NCBI GenBank assembly: GCA_034509425.1 | Contig: JAVTVJ010011652.1 | Location: forward strand, 8,674,001 to 8,738,000 | Length of the DNA: 64,000 bases | Origin: Eopsaltria australis | Taxonomy: Eukaryota; Chordata; Aves; Passeriformes; Petroicidae | Direction: 5' to 3' | Shown here: piece by piece, positions 1-15,000 of the stretch | Position numbering within the stretch: position 1 is the stretch's first letter | How the letters are laid out: each line of letters starts with the position of its first letter | The notes under the pieces: generated by a model | What the model was told of the DNA's origin: nothing | Database searches by the model: none | What the model saw: only the letters and a program-made list of their open reading frames with translations | Translations under genes and position numbers: made by a program

Positions 1-3000
1 TTGCTTCAACAAAGACATAGCAGGTAATCCAGGAAATTGCAAGAAAAAAAGACATTAAGACAGTGCCATGTGTGGTGTTTCTGATATCTGCAGAGATAAG
101 GTGACTTACAAACTTTCCCGTCATGAAACAGATATAGAAAGAAAGGCATATTTTTGGTTATGTAGGAAGCAAGCAACTGAAAGTAGTGCTCCTAAATGCT
201 CTGAAACAGGGAAGGTGGAATATTTATTTTAAATTAGTAGAATATTTGCACTTACTTTTTAAATTTCTTCATTTACATTGTTAGTACAAGACCAGGGAAG
301 TTTTGAAAATCTTCTTAAATAGCAGTTGAGAGTGGGTTTGTTCAAACCCAGTAATGTATTTGCATCCCAATATAAAAATCTCTGTTGCCTCCCTGCAAGG
401 ACTCATTGGATCACCTGTCAAACCAGCCCTGGTGTCCATGCACCTGAACTGTGCTGAAGGTACAGGACATTTGCTTCCAAAGATTTTTTTCAGAGCTCTC
501 CTGCTTCTTCTGGGTGTTCTTATCTCTACCTGTAAGCTTGGAAATTTTTTTCCCCTCTATTTATTTGAAACCAAACTGTGCATATTTACATCTGTGATCA
601 CTCTGCTCAGACAATGTGCAAGTGCAAGTGTCACCCATCTTGTTTCAGGCACTTGGGACTTGAGGACTGGCTTATCCAGGTGCCTGATGACAGACACAGG
701 GCTCCCAGTCCAGCCTCCCACTGCAGCCTCCCCAAACTGCACCAGGGCAATGCAGGCTGGGCAACAACACAACTGCCAGTGGCAAGTGCTGGAAGAACAA
801 GAGTCACCCTCTCACCAAGACTGGAATGTTGATATGCCCAGTGCACTTTGAGAAGTACTGTCTATCTGTACACACAGGATGGCAGAAATCCCCCAAACTG
901 CTCCAGACAGGTGACCAGGTGTACAAGAAACCATGGTTGTCATCCTATATAGTCAGACATAGTTGAAAAGAGAGTATCCCTCATCCTTCATCTCTTCCCA
1001 AGAAGTCAAGAGACTCCAAATTAGAGGACATGGATAGAAGATGCTCAAAGTGCATATGGATAGCACATTTTGAAGAATTCAGTCCTGGTACATAACCTGA
1101 TTTTTTTCCCTTGCTTTATGTAGATGCACATTGACAGAGTATTCAACCTTCAAATCCCCCTTCCAGGGACAGCCACATCCCAGGGAATAACTCTGGAGAC
1201 TTTACAAGGGCAAAGCCTGGAGGGTTGCTGTGCCAAGTGCTGTATCATGCCTGGAAAAATGATACAACAGGGTAGCTCATGGCAAAGACATGAAAGGCCC
1301 TCTAGGCTACCCAGCAAAACGCACTGACAGATGTTTCTCAGAGGCACCACTGGATACCTGAGCATTGGGCATCACACAGAATAACAACCAGTTATTCAAG
1401 CTTGGAGTGCTCACAATGAATCCTGACACAGTCCATCCTTCCAAGCAGCATCCCTGCTGCTCACATTGAGGGACCTGGGAAGCCTTGCCACAGAGGCAAA
1501 GAAAGGAAGGTGTTTCCCAAATGTAATTTAATGTAAATATGACAAAAACTTCTCCAGAGAACACAGGAGGGGTAGAAAGTGGCTCACTGCACACACAATA
1601 GAGTGATGCTGCAAACACACAGCAACTCTGATGCACCAGATGTGCTCTGTGTGTATCCAGATGTGCTCCTGTTTGAAGTCTCTAGTATTCCCAAGCTGCA
1701 GTTGTGACTCACCAGCACACATGCCAGCATAGTTCCCAAGCCCTGAGATCCCCATGGCACACTTGGGTGACACATGCTGAGGGATTTCTCAGGCACCCAT
1801 GGAGTGATTCTGTCCTCCCAGGCAGCAGAGCACCCTCCCTGCTGGTGCACAAAGGTACCACATTTCTCATGGGGCAGTGTTTAAGAGCAAGAGTAGTTCT
1901 GCTTTATCCTATCAAGGTCAAAGCCAACAGCATCCTATTACAATGTGGGGAGTTACACAGAAGGAGCAAAACGGATGCACAGTTAACAACTGCCTGAAAC
2001 TGAGATCCATGATTTGCTGTTAGCTGATTTCTTCCCCATGGTATCACCCAGTCACTCAGGTTGAGAATGGTTTGTAGCCAAAAATCCTTTGCCAGAACAT
2101 GCTCTGAAGAAATAACCTCAGTTTGGAATACAGCCTGTGAGTATCTGCTCGCTCAGTTCCAGTGAAACACTGAAGGGAAGCAAATCTTCAAATAATTTCT
2201 GGTCTCTCCTCTCTTTTCCCAGTTGCTCAGTTTGGAGATGGTAACATACAAACTCCACTGTTTCTCTCCTCTTCTGTCATCTGCTCAGGAGCCCACTCTC
2301 TGCTCTCTCACAGTAACACTGATGTTCACACTCCTGTCCAGAAAGCCTGGTGTTCACATCTCCATGTGGAAGAGGAAGAATTGCTTGTTTCAGCCCAAAA
2401 TTTTTCGCTGTGTTTCTCTTTTTCCTGATTTACCTTTCCAGTTCAGACAACTCCACTAATGCATTAAGCTTCCCATCAGTTTCCATAGGATTCTAGCAAC
2501 CAATACATCTCTGACTGTGTGCTACGGTCAGGCACCAGGCCAGCAGAATACACACATTAGGGAGGGGGAGCTGAACCAGCAGGTTCCCCAACAGGGTTTT
2601 GGGATGGGTTTTGGGCTTCCATTCTATGCTTGAGCCAGCCATAGGAGGTCAGCTGGGAGGTGGTAGCCCCCAACAAGCCAGAGAGTGAAGAACAAAAGTC
2701 AGGTGCCCACTGCCATCCAGCAGGTGGGGTTACATGAGGCACCTATGCCTTTCATTCATGATGCCTGGACTCAGCTCCTGGCAGGAGCTTGGAGGGATTT
2801 TGCCATTTGGCCAAGCACAAAGCCAGAAGGACAGGGGCAAGTAGGAGGATGTGTGAGTGAGGAACATCCCTGCCTGTCCCACAGTCTGCAGTGAGTCAGC
2901 AGTCATGGCTTGCACCAGACTTCCTAGTGACAATTGTGCTGGTGAAATGCTCCTGATTCTGGAAGCCTTAGCATGGGTCTCACAGGATGTTAATCCCACC

Positions 3001-6000
3001 ACATAGCTCTGAGTAGCATATAAACACCATCATCTTCACCACTGCTTGGCACTTCATAAATACAACTGCTTGAAGCTGGCTGTTGGACACTCGTCCAAGC
3101 AGTGGTGCTGTAAATTCAGAGGGCAGGAGAGTCTGCACAGGAACAGCCCAGGAGAGAGCAGGAGACAGCTGTTTCATTTCTACTTCTTACAGGAAAATAT
3201 TTCCATGAAGTGTAATGTTTGGAAAATGTCTAACAACCCAGTTCATGCTTTCTACAGATTATGTGGACTTAGCATTTCTGTTGTCTATACTGGGATAGAT
3301 GAACAGAGAGATAAAAGGAGGCATGAAAATATAAGACAGTTGGAATGCAGGAGAATCTACAGAATGTGCGAAAAATGTAGGAAAAACTAAATAAAAGAGG
3401 AAAAGACAAATGAGATATTGTCAAGGCAGCCAGTGAAGCAGCAGGGTCCCAGTTCAGAGGTGGAATCATTAAACGACAAGTGAGGCAGCTCTTACGAAAA
3501 ACCTACAGGATTTTTTAACCCTGGAATTCACTAGGGGGAGTGTGTGATCAAGGGTGAATGCCAGAATAAATCTGTTTTCCAGAAGAAAAAGGGAATGTAT
3601 TGGGAGTTTAGTCACCCCTGAACAGGGGCTCAGGGAATGAGGTGGCTTCTGCACCAGCCACACCCAGGACATGTCACCCAGCAGATGGGAAGGGAAGGTG
3701 GGAGGCATCCACCCTGCATTGCACCCAGCAGGGGCTCTGGGAGAGCAGGTTCTCTCACTGCCAGAGTCAGGACCAAATACCCTGGCCCTGTAAGTGAGAA
3801 GCAAAAAAAACCAACAACAACAAAAAACAAAAAACAAAAAACCAAAAAAAAACCCAAAACAAAACAAAACCAAAAAAAACAAAAACAAAAAAAACACCCA
3901 AAAAACCCAAGAAAACCAAACAAACAACGAACAAGAAGAAAAAAAACCCCAAAAAAACCACAGTGAAGAATCTGGTGAATATGATTGTGTTTTACCTGGG
4001 GTAAACTATGAAACCTTCCTCCCTTTCCTTCTCCAGCTTGTCACAAAAATCTGGGATCCGGATCTGGAAAAGTCACAGTGCCAACACAGCAGTTTACACA
4101 GCAGTTACAGTCCTTCCATGTCCCAAGTGCAAGTGAGCAGCACGTCAGACAAATGTTGGAGCAATCCTGTTCCACCCTCTGCTCCTCTCTGCTGCAAAGA
4201 GGAATGGGAAGATACAGATCCCCATGGAGACCTGTGCTGAAAGGAGATTGAGGAGCCCAGCAAGGAAGTACAAAGATCAGGCAGGAATTGCCTCAAAGCA
4301 AGACCACAACACAAAAAGCCTTCCTACTGATCCTGATGGAAAATAGTCCCGTGTGGGAAGGGAATGTAAAGGACTAGGACAGTCTGACAGGGATTTCCAG
4401 TGTGCGTGCTTGCACAGAGCAGCCTGTGCATGTGCAACAAACCTAATCCTAACCCTCTGTGGACATACCAGGACACACACACACCAACTCCTCCTTGAGA
4501 TCCTGCATTTCCTTCAAGTGCACTAAAAGCAATTGCATCACACATGAACAGCTGCCCATCCAAAACTCCCTGAGTGTCCAATCCCTTGCACATAAAAGTA
4601 GCAGTGATTTCCAGGCAAGGAACAACTCAAGGCTCCTATGCATGGGGGCATATCCTACATTTCCAGACATTTGGCAGCCCCTCAGGGTTCCTGCATCTGT
4701 GGACACATCTGGGCTTCCCAGACACGGTGCAGTGGAGAGTTTCTGTGCACGCACAGCAGCATGCAAGGCCAGGAGACACATGAATTCCCCCAAGCCTGGC
4801 TAGACAGTGACAGACAAGAGAACACATCTGGGGAAACCTGGACACTTGGTCCTGTGAAGAGCAGACCAGCCCAGAGCAGCCAGCAGAGGAAGCTAGTGGC
4901 ATCAGAGGTGAAAGACAGGCAGGGCAGCTTGGGTTCTTTTCCTCACACCTTCTACCAGAGGGCAGACTGGCATTTTCATCTCTTGGGGACAGGAATGCAA
5001 AACTTGTGCTGCTTCTGGACTGTCCTGTCTTCAGAAAGAGAAACACGAGGCATGGAGCTACTCCCAGTCCCCGTGGGGCTGCCAGAAATAACACAAACCT
5101 AACGTCTCACACCAGCTGGCGAAGAGGACTAATCTGGCTTCAGGAACTGCTTGAAAGGGAGCCAAGCCTCCCATCCAGTTCTCATGGCCCCCTCCACCTC
5201 CCTCCAGACCCAGTTCCTTTTCTGGCATGATGGTATCCTCAGTGCTCAGCTGACAGCAAGCTGCTCCTCGCTAACCGCTCTGCCGACCCACCCTGCCGTG
5301 TATTCCTTGGTGGGGCTCCTCTGCTCTTCCATCCTGGACACAGCACAGCAGGCCCTGGCTCTGTGGTGGCCAGACCAGAGGGTGGTAGAGTAGTGGACAT
5401 GGCAGGAAACCCCATCTGTCCCTCCATCCTGGTCTCTGTCGCTGCTGCTGCGTCTCTTCACTTGAATTAGGCATCTCCAGAGATTCCCTGGCCGTGAACC
5501 TGCATTTCTCTCCCTTCTACCAACAACCTGTGTGTCTTTTGAACCTCCAGCTCCAGTGTCTGCACTCCTCTGTAGAAGAGGAGCTCCATAATTTTTTTAA
5601 AAAATATTTTAAAATTTATTTTTAAAATGCACTATAATGAGCAGAGCAGATGCATCAGCAACATAATAACTAGATCTGTCTGCATTTACAACGAGGGTGC
5701 TGAGACACTGGCACAGTCTGCCCAGACAAGCTGTGGATGCCCATCCCTAAAAGTGTTCAGGGCCATGCTGGATGGGGGTCTGAACAACCTGGTTTGGTGG
5801 AAGCTGTCCCTGCCCATGACAGATGGATTGGACGCGATGACCTTTAAAAGGTCCCTTCCAGCCTAACCATTCCATGATTCTATGATTCTTGATTAATTTC
5901 CACCAGCAGCTTGTAAGATAATGAAACAGAGTGATTTTGACAGTCACATAACTAATTGCAACTAATCCAACCCTTTTCCAGTGTCACTGCATAGCCCAAA

Positions 6001-9000
6001 CCAACAGCTGTGAAGCACAGTTTAAATTAGATGCTGGTGGAAGCATAAGGGTTTATTTTCATCACATACACTTGACTGTGTTCCTGCCACCACATCCTTC
6101 CCTGCAGCACTGCCTCACTGCGGTTCCTGCATTAGAAAGGCTGTGTTAAAAATAGGTGAGAAAGCATTTTTTTTCTTGAGTCAATGCAAAAGAAGGAGGC
6201 TGGCACACTCAGGAGGCTGCATGTAAATGAGTCCAAAGGCTATGAGTTTCAGAAAGAAAAGAGAAGTCCAAAAATTAATTTTAGAAGGGTGAGACCCTGA
6301 TGGAAAGATACCCAGTGTTACAAGTGGACAGAGCTGGGCAGAGCTAAACTGAAAACATTCCGAGCCTGATTTGGTCTGCAAGGTTCCTATCTCCTTCTGT
6401 CACACATTATTAAACATAGATCAGAAACAGGATCTGGGATTACAGAACACCCTGGTCTCGGGACATCAGAAGACACCTGTCCTATAAATAGGAATCATCT
6501 ACCAATTCAGAGCAAGACACACATGTTTTGGCAACCTCTCAGCCAATAAAAGCAGAAGCCACAACTCCAGAATTATCCAAGTGCTATTATTTTAAATGCG
6601 AAACAATAGTTCACATCATCGTGACTTAACTCCTTATTTCCCAAATTCTCATCACGCACGTCTGTGCTGAATCACACCAAAAATTAACCCTTCCAAAAAT
6701 GAGTCCATTACCAATTTGGAAAATTGCCTTTTTTTTTTTTTTCAGAATAGAGAAGAAACAACTACAAAAAGCAGAACTTTAGGTTTGGAGCTGTTGATTT
6801 GGTACTTTTGATTTCTTCAATCGATTTTTGCCTGTATCCCAACACTCCAGGATTTCAACTTCAAAACTTCAAAGTCGATTCAGTCACTTAGGTCACAGAC
6901 TTTGCATGGCAAAATGCTCAGAAACACCAATTTTGGATTTTGAACAGAGTTGCAATTCTGGGCTCCAATTTGTTGACACTTGGGTTTCTAGGAAAAATTA
7001 TCAGGAACACGTGCTAGGGTCTGAATAAGGGAACAACGTGAAGCGCCGCTTCCAAACAGGTGCAGCCGATTATCCGAGGCAACTCTGTGCAGGAAAAGAA
7101 ACACTGTTTTCTTCACAAATTTTAAGAGCACTAAAAACTTCCAGATAATGGGAAGTCCCTGAAGCTTTTGGAAAGTGTTTTCTCATACTCCGTACCTGGT
7201 ATGACAGCTGCTTCTTTGCAGCTATGGGGAGTTGTGGTTTTCCATTTGTGAAAATTCAAGTCAAATCTATCATTTTTTGGAAAGAGCCTAAGTCCTGGTG
7301 TTCTCAAATATCTTTACAGGTTGAACATTTGGAAAGGATCCAAGACTCCAATCAGAGCCTGGATATGTGGAAATATTTAACTCTCTAAGAAACAGTATAT
7401 AAAATAAGCTGTTTCACTGCTTGATGACTATTTCAGGATTGACTAATTACTTGTCATGATGCCAAACACCACAGAGATGGCTCAAGAGGATAATTTCTGA
7501 AACTTGAATTTGTTACATTCTATCAAAAGAAGACTATTTCTGTGTCAAAACCCTATATCTGGAAATTTATATACAGCAAGATCATAAATGAACTTTTGGA
7601 CACCCAAGGTCAAGTTGTTCAATGAAATATCTGCTAAATCTTTTTTGGGAGGTGAAATGAACAAGCTTTAAAATAAAGCAGGAAAATAAAGACTACTGTA
7701 TCAAACACTGTTCCTCCTGGGGAAGCACTCACATTTCAGATAGTTGGTCTTTGGATCTTGTTTCAGGGAAGGATTTGGTGGCGGGGAGCAAAGATTCTCT
7801 GGTGTCCTGGTCAGCACATCAGCTCCTCCCTGGGGGTGGTTATAGCAGGGAGATGTAGCTGAGGTTTCCTAAATTCAGTCACCTCTGTCCAAAAAAACCC
7901 TGATCTAAACTCGACCTTTCTTCTCCTACCAAAGCACACCACATCAAGGCCAGGCAGGTTCTGGCATAGGCAAGGGCTAAATTCACCTCCTCTTTCAATG
8001 GGGGCAAAACCAGAGCCCATAGTCCAAGCTCAGCTTTGCTTCTAGCTGAGTGAAAGGTCCTGCTGGCCAAGTTGTCAGCCAAGGCTAACAAATTCAGATT
8101 GGTTTCAGGAGTATTTCATTCCTGCCATCACCTATTCTCTAGGAGGCACAACACTCATGTTGCACATTTATACAGGTTATAAGGATAGAAAGGACCATTC
8201 TCATCACTATAAATCTCCACATTATTTCTCCAAGGTTGTCCTGCATTAGGTTCTAAATCACAGCTTCCTTTTTTGCCTTTCCTCTCTAATATTTCGAGAT
8301 ATTTCCCTTGAATTTTTTCTTCCTCTTGTTGGTACTTGCACACTATGATTAAGTTACTTTTTAATTTTTCCTAAGTAGGTGAAATCTTACTGAAATCTTA
8401 TCTGTAGCACCTTATTTCCAGGATTTGGTCACATTTACTGCTCTTTCCTGAATCTTTCCCAACCATATAGCATTTTGGCTAAAATGGGCATGAGAATTGG
8501 ATATGGTGCCCAACACTGCTTCCCAATATCACTTCCAATGCCAGAGCATCCCACTGACCCTTGCAGGGCTCTGGGTGCGCCTGCCCTCCCAGCTGCTGCT
8601 CTGCCCATGTGGCTCATGCCCACCCAGCTATTTGCAACATCCCCAATTCTTTTTTATTTATTTGCTTCCACCTTTATATATCTGCTTCCCCTTAAACTTT
8701 TCTCATTAGTCCTGTGATGTCCAAATCTATGCTATCAAACCACATGAACTTTAGTTCACCTGTAAAATTGTCAGATGCCACTCCCAAGCTCAGAGTTGTA
8801 CAGAGCTCGCTGTCACAGGAGCTTGCCAAAGCCAAGCAGCAGATTTAAATCAGTGTCCTGACACACCATGTGAGATAACCAAAGGCTTTGGCACAGAGAG
8901 GACAAAGACCCAGCAGCTGTTAGAGAGAGCAGCTTTGTTTAATATCTTACCATTGGAAAATAACCTTTTACTTGTCACTAGTGCTACAGGGGAGCTGCAC

Positions 9001-12000
9001 TGGGTGGAGATGGGTGGAGATGGGTGTTGTGTGGGGTTTGGGGAGCTTTCACCAGTGCCCACAATGGCTGGAGCACAGCTCAATAACAACTGATCAGTGG
9101 GCTGGGCAGAGGCAAGAAAAGAGGGCTCAAGGTCTGGTCAGCACCACGGGAGGGAGAATGAGTAGGATTCTGGAAGAGGAAAAGCTGCAAGAGCCAAGCA
9201 GAAGGGCACAGGGCTGCGATGAGGGCAGATAACCATCGGAACAGGCTGAGATCCAGCGTGGAGGGAGGGGACAGCAGCACAGCAGCCAGTGTGTGGGAGA
9301 GGGAGAGAAGGAGCAGCATGAGCATGTTATGAGGCCACAGGGAAGACACAGCTGTCAACCACAGCCCTGCAGAAAGGCATGAGAGGGATCAGCAGGGGAG
9401 ACACACATGGAGCTTGGTTTTGGCCAGCCTGAGAAAAGCAGGCAGCCATTCACCGTGGAGCTTATGTGAGATGTGCAAGGCTGGCTGGCAGAGGGAGGAA
9501 AGAGGTCCCCTCTGGGGCATTTCTCACCTCAGATGGGTGAGCTGGGTCCAGAACAACTCTGCAATCCCTAACCCTGAGAAAGGAGATTGGAAAGAAGAGT
9601 CCCACGTTTGCAGAGCAAAGCGGAAGGCTGAAGGCACCGAATCCAGCCGGGAAAGAAGGAGACCTCTGTGATGGGGCTTTGAGTAACCTGGTCTAGTGGA
9701 AGATGTCCCTGCCCAAGGCTAGGGGTTTGGAGCTGGGTGATCTTTAAGGTCCTTTCCAACCCAAACCATCTTATGATTGCATGTGGGGCACCATCAATCA
9801 GCAGCAGCTCTAGAAATTCATTCCTATATGCCAGCATTGCAAGGCACACAAGGCAGCTCTGGCAAATCCTGATATCACCTGCAAACAACAAAATCTGCTC
9901 TTCCTTCTTCCATATTCACGTGCTGAGGGGCTCAGGGACTGGCAGTGTGCCTGGCAGGCAGCCAAGGTACACAGCAGCACAGGCAGCCTTCTGGAGGTGC
10001 AACCTCCCTGCCCACCCAGCTCATCCAAAGCAGCATCCTCCCTTGTATGCTCCCAATCTCCTTCCTTACAGACTTGCTCCTTGTTCCTGTCACCTCAGCA
10101 CAGCTGGCAGAGCATCTTACTCCACAGCTCACCCTAACAGCATGAACTAAGTGTCCCTGCCGGGCTGCTTGTTCAGCCTTTCCACACCAGCCCCCATATC
10201 CACCCAAACTCTCATGTCACACCCCATGGCAGGCACAATGGAGGCCCAGCATCCTGCTCTTGTCACCTTGGGGTGACAGAGCCAGCTCTCCCCACACATG
10301 CACTCACAGACAGCAATGCCCTTGTCCAGCAAGGAGATAGAGACACAGGTTAAGTGCTGTGTGTGTGAGGTAAAGCAGACAGCTCAGCGAGGCGCTAGCC
10401 CTGAGCATGTTGGTAGAGATGTTCATGCCAGTAGGCTCAGACAGCAAGCCCTGGTGGCATAACCCCTAAATTAGGGGCATAAATTTAGGGGCATAGCCAC
10501 CTAAATGCAAGGCCTCCAGAGCTACTCACTTTTTCTGCTCTGTGTGTACACCCCTGTGTTTACAGTCTGCTACTAATCCAAGGACCATAGTTTTTCCCAG
10601 GTCTCTGTTCTGTGTAGTAGATAATCCTTAATGGTTTAGACCCACAGTTTTCCTGTGCAAGTGTGTGTTGGGAAGCACCTAGAAACTGTTATACAACATC
10701 AAAATATTTCCAGAAGGACCTTGTGCAGTTGATATGACTGCTGCTTTGTCAGACATCTAAGTAATTTCTTGGCCCATGCCCCCCCACCTCCCCAAAAAGC
10801 CTCCAAACAAATCCCAGAGCTGAATCAGTTTCCTCCATTTAGAGGCTCCACTAAGTTTTTTCCTAGGATTCCCATTTTCTCTCCTTCTTTTTCTTTAAAA
10901 ATATATAAATAGTTACATCGTCATATGAGACAAGTAGAGACTGACTCTTATGGGTAAAAAACAGATGTTTCCCAATCTTCCCAAACAAAGTAATATTTTA
11001 TATATGGCTCTTCAATGGATTTATAGCCAATGAAGGGATGTTACTACATTAGCTCATGGAGGGGGTGGGTGATAAAAACTGGAAAGGAAGAGCCAGACAA
11101 GGAAAAAAGAAGCTATCCAGAGCGCTGCAATTGGAGAAGCATGACAAATGGGCAGCACAGTTTTAGAGGGCTTCGACAGCAAGGCAGATTGCCTGGCTGG
11201 GAGTGATTGTCCACAGCTGGAGCATCGCAGAGACCATCTGGTATTTCTTAAACATGCTTTCCCCAGGTGATCCAATTCTTGGAGTACCCCAGCAAAGAGA
11301 AGAAAAAAAGGCCTGCGAGTCTCAGTCCCATTTCCAGAGTTCCCCTAATTAGTTAATAGAATTATATTTGAACTGGTTTCAGTTTCTCCTACAAAACCGT
11401 TGTTTTTGCCACCTTTTTGTCGGAGGAAAAAAAGAAAATTTAAACTCATGGAGGTTTTCATTTCTTTAAGAAAGTCAATGATTGTGTCTCTTGGCACAGC
11501 CATCCAATATAAAACTTAATGAAGTAAAGAGAGATCCAAAATTTCTTTTGAACACCTTGTAACCTCACTTTTCCCCCACCACTTTTAGCTGCACAGAGAA
11601 TGCATATCCAGAGCTTCTCACGTTACTCTCCCACCCCCGTGTATCCATTCCCCGTGCGAGCCTCTGAAAAAGCAGAGCATGGACGGCATGGGGGACTCCA
11701 GGACTCAAGGGGCTCTTATTTACAGCATATTGACTCTTTTCTTAACTTGGAGAAAGTGTTAGAGAGTTGAATTAACCGTGCGTGCCACACAGTCCCATCC
11801 CTGCAGCAAGGAGGGCTGGCAGAGGAGCAGTGCGGCAATATTTGATGCTGTCCTTGTGCTCCCCAAAAGACAGCCCCTTCCAGAGCCGGGAGCACTGGGA
11901 ACCAGCTAATGAAGAGAAGAGCGAGAGAAAGCGGTAAATAATAAATGAACGGACAGATGGGAAAAGGGTTAGAGCGAGCAGCCGGAGGAGAAGCCTTGGG

Positions 12001-15000
12001 AAGCGGAGCGCGTTCCCAGCAGCAGGCAGTGCCCCCACCGAGCGGCGCGGGGCAGGAGCCAGGCTCCAGCCACAGGGATTATCCCCGCCACTCCCCGCCA
12101 AGCCCGGCTCCAGCCCTGCCTTGCCCTCTCCTCCCTGCTTTCCCCAGGAGTCAGCCCAGCCACAAAGCTCGGGTCTGTCAGATGGATGCTGCACGCCACG
12201 GTCCCACATCCCATCCCCGGCTGCGAGCTCCTCAGCAGCGTGCAAACAACACTCCCGGGATTTTCCACAGGGAGCAAACACACAGGAATGGTGGCTGGAG
12301 GGCTGGAACAGAGGATACTCCTACAACTGCAGCAGAATTAGCTGCTATGTCACAATTTGCTAGAGATGTCTTTAAAAATGCTTAGAACTCACCAGGCACA
12401 GAGTTCCCTGCTCTGCCCACATCGGCATCTACCTACTCTGAGTCTGTATTTGAGCAAAGCTACTGGGATCGTAATCCCAGTCAAAAATACATACACAAGA
12501 TGCTTCACCATCCCCATGCTGAAAAAAAATCTAATTAAGTTATTGGGAAGAAAATACTGGACAAAAGAAACCAAAGGAATATTTAAAGGGGATTTTGGTT
12601 GCGTTTTTTTTTGTTTTGTTTTTAGGTAATGGCTAAAACCACCATATTCCTCCACCACCATGCTGGAAAGGGATTTTGGCAGGAAACTCGTCCTTATGCA
12701 ATGGTATAGATAGCAATAATAGAAGATAATATAACCCATGATTGTATGCTAAAAAAATAGCAACCAACTGCAAATTACAAAGTATAGAAAATTAATACAG
12801 TATTTAAAGAGCACGATGGAAAAATTCATGCCTTGCTGAGTTATGAGTGGGAATTTAAATATAGAGAAAATAAGGGAAATGAAGAGACATAACTGTGTTA
12901 TTTTGTGCCCATGGTAAAATTATGAGTGCAACTACAAAAATATAAATATAGGCACTCTAAATTTATGAAAAAAAAATTATGATGAACTCATCATAAGATG
13001 ATTAGGTACATCACCATTTGCTAATGACTAAGACGTATTAGATAACATCTGCTTTAGATAAACACTGTTAAATCACCCACCCTGGATAATTTGCACCTCC
13101 AAGTGCACTAAGGAGATCTCTGACCTGTTGATGCTAATTTTTAATAAATCTTGGAATGCCAAGTAATTCTAGAAGGGTAGGTGAGCCCTAACCCCATGCT
13201 GGAGCTTTGGCAGGACTTGCTGACCTGGGGACCAACAGCCAGTCAGGCTGACAGCAGAACTTGACAGAGTAATTAAAAGACAATATGAGAATCTACCAAT
13301 AATTCATTATATTCATGTCTCAGCTAATTACCAGCCAGCATATGTTGTACAGAATCAAGTCTTGTCTAACTGGTGTTACAGCTTGATTTAAGAACTTGCA
13401 TTAATAGAAGTAATTTGGCGTAAGTAGATGGACAGAAGTGGCTAATGAGACAAAAACCTATCCATTGCCTGTTTCCCATCCCACAGGATGCAGCGCTTTC
13501 GCCAATCATTCGGATAAATACAAGATCCTCAGAGGCAGCTTGCAGATAGCACAAATGAAGGTTAGTAAATAACGAACAAAACAGCCTTCATTTATCCTGT
13601 GATCCAATTTGTATGGCTGAATGGCCACCATCCAACCAAGCGTGCTTTAATTCAGCCAAGCACAAGATAATACACGTAAGGGAAAACAATATAGGGCTTG
13701 TATCTCCGGGATGGAAAAGTCTGTCCTGCATGGACACAGGACGAAGGAGGAGGCATGACAGGACTTTGGCAAAGTGAAGCTTGAGGAGCCAAATCTATTT
13801 CAGCTTTTGAAAGAAAAATCCACAAGGTTTGACTGCTGCATGTAGGCATTACGTTAGTGTGGGAGGAGAGGGGGTTTCTAACCTGATGGTGAGAGGCAAA
13901 GCAAGGTCCAGAGGTTGAAAGTCAGAGTTAAGCACAGTGCTGACAAAGAGGAAAAGTAACATCAGCTCTGCTGAGTGCTGAGGATAGGAAACATCACACA
14001 AGAAGCTCTGGATGATCTTGGGGCCCAGCATAAAAACGGGGGGTGAAACTCAGTAGTACAAAAGGCAGGTATAAAGACCGCTGTGTAACGTAAGACTGGA
14101 AGGAGCCCAGACACTGGCACACTGGGGGTCTGCTTCAGGCTACAAATTCAGGGAGATCGGAAGCATAGGCTTATTGGGAGCATCTGAAACACAGAACCTG
14201 CTGGTAATTAGGGACCTTTAACTGCCCACACATTTGCTGGGAAAGGAAGACATCAGACACCGCCTTGCATCAAGTTCCTGGAATGCACCGACAAAAAAAT
14301 ATTGAGAAAGAAGTGACAGGAGCAAAACTAGGAAGGAGTCTTCTAGAGGTTTGATTCTCATCAACAGAGAAAAACTGGGGAAAGCCATGAAGGTGGAAAG
14401 CACCACAGGCAAGGAAGCCCGAAATGAGTGTTTGTATTTGTTTGAAAAAGAACGGGAAATAGTGGGAGAATAAAAATAGTGCTTTGTAAGGACAAAGGCT
14501 TCAGTAATCTGAGAGGGTTGGCAAGTGAGATTTTGCTCCAAATGAAAAGACAGTGTTTTGTAAACACATAGCAAGATAAGGGAGCAGATGTAAATTATCT
14601 TAATGCAGGGGTACGATTAGGGTAATTCACAGACTCCTCCGTGGCTCAGAGCATGCAAAGGAGAAATGGCAACTCCATCAGGCTGCTGTGGATGAGCACA
14701 AAGGAACAGCACCAGGAGAGAGGGACAGAGCGAAGGAGCCGAGCGCTCCACAGACACTGCTCTCAGCAGTGATTGCCTGCGGTAACCAGGAGACATTTGA
14801 TAACTACATCGGTGGGAAGAGACAGACCAAAGAGTTCAGCACCTCCTGAGGAGGGAGAAAAGGTTAATAGATTGCTTTATGACACTGAACATGCCACAAG
14901 CCCTTCCAAAGCTGTTAGTGCGTGTCAGCCCTCCCCCTCTTCCACCAAAATCTGTTTTCTGTTAGGTTTATGTGTTTTCTTTATTCTCTACACAGCACCC

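Noticed and set aside
3469..4240. Phe/Leu-rich and Lys/Asn-rich open frames near 3.5-4.2 kb that look like membrane or low-complexity proteins
   Set aside because: They are translations of the A/C low-complexity tract.
4636..5102. Overlapping 150-codon open frames on both strands near 4.6-5.1 kb
   Set aside because: The two frames mirror each other, neither resembles a known protein, and a mutual open frame of this size is expected by chance in 64 kb.
9138..9149. TCAGCACCACGG, identical to the left and middle of an RE1/NRSF site
   Set aside because: The following bases do not match the right half of the motif, so a functional REST site is doubtful.
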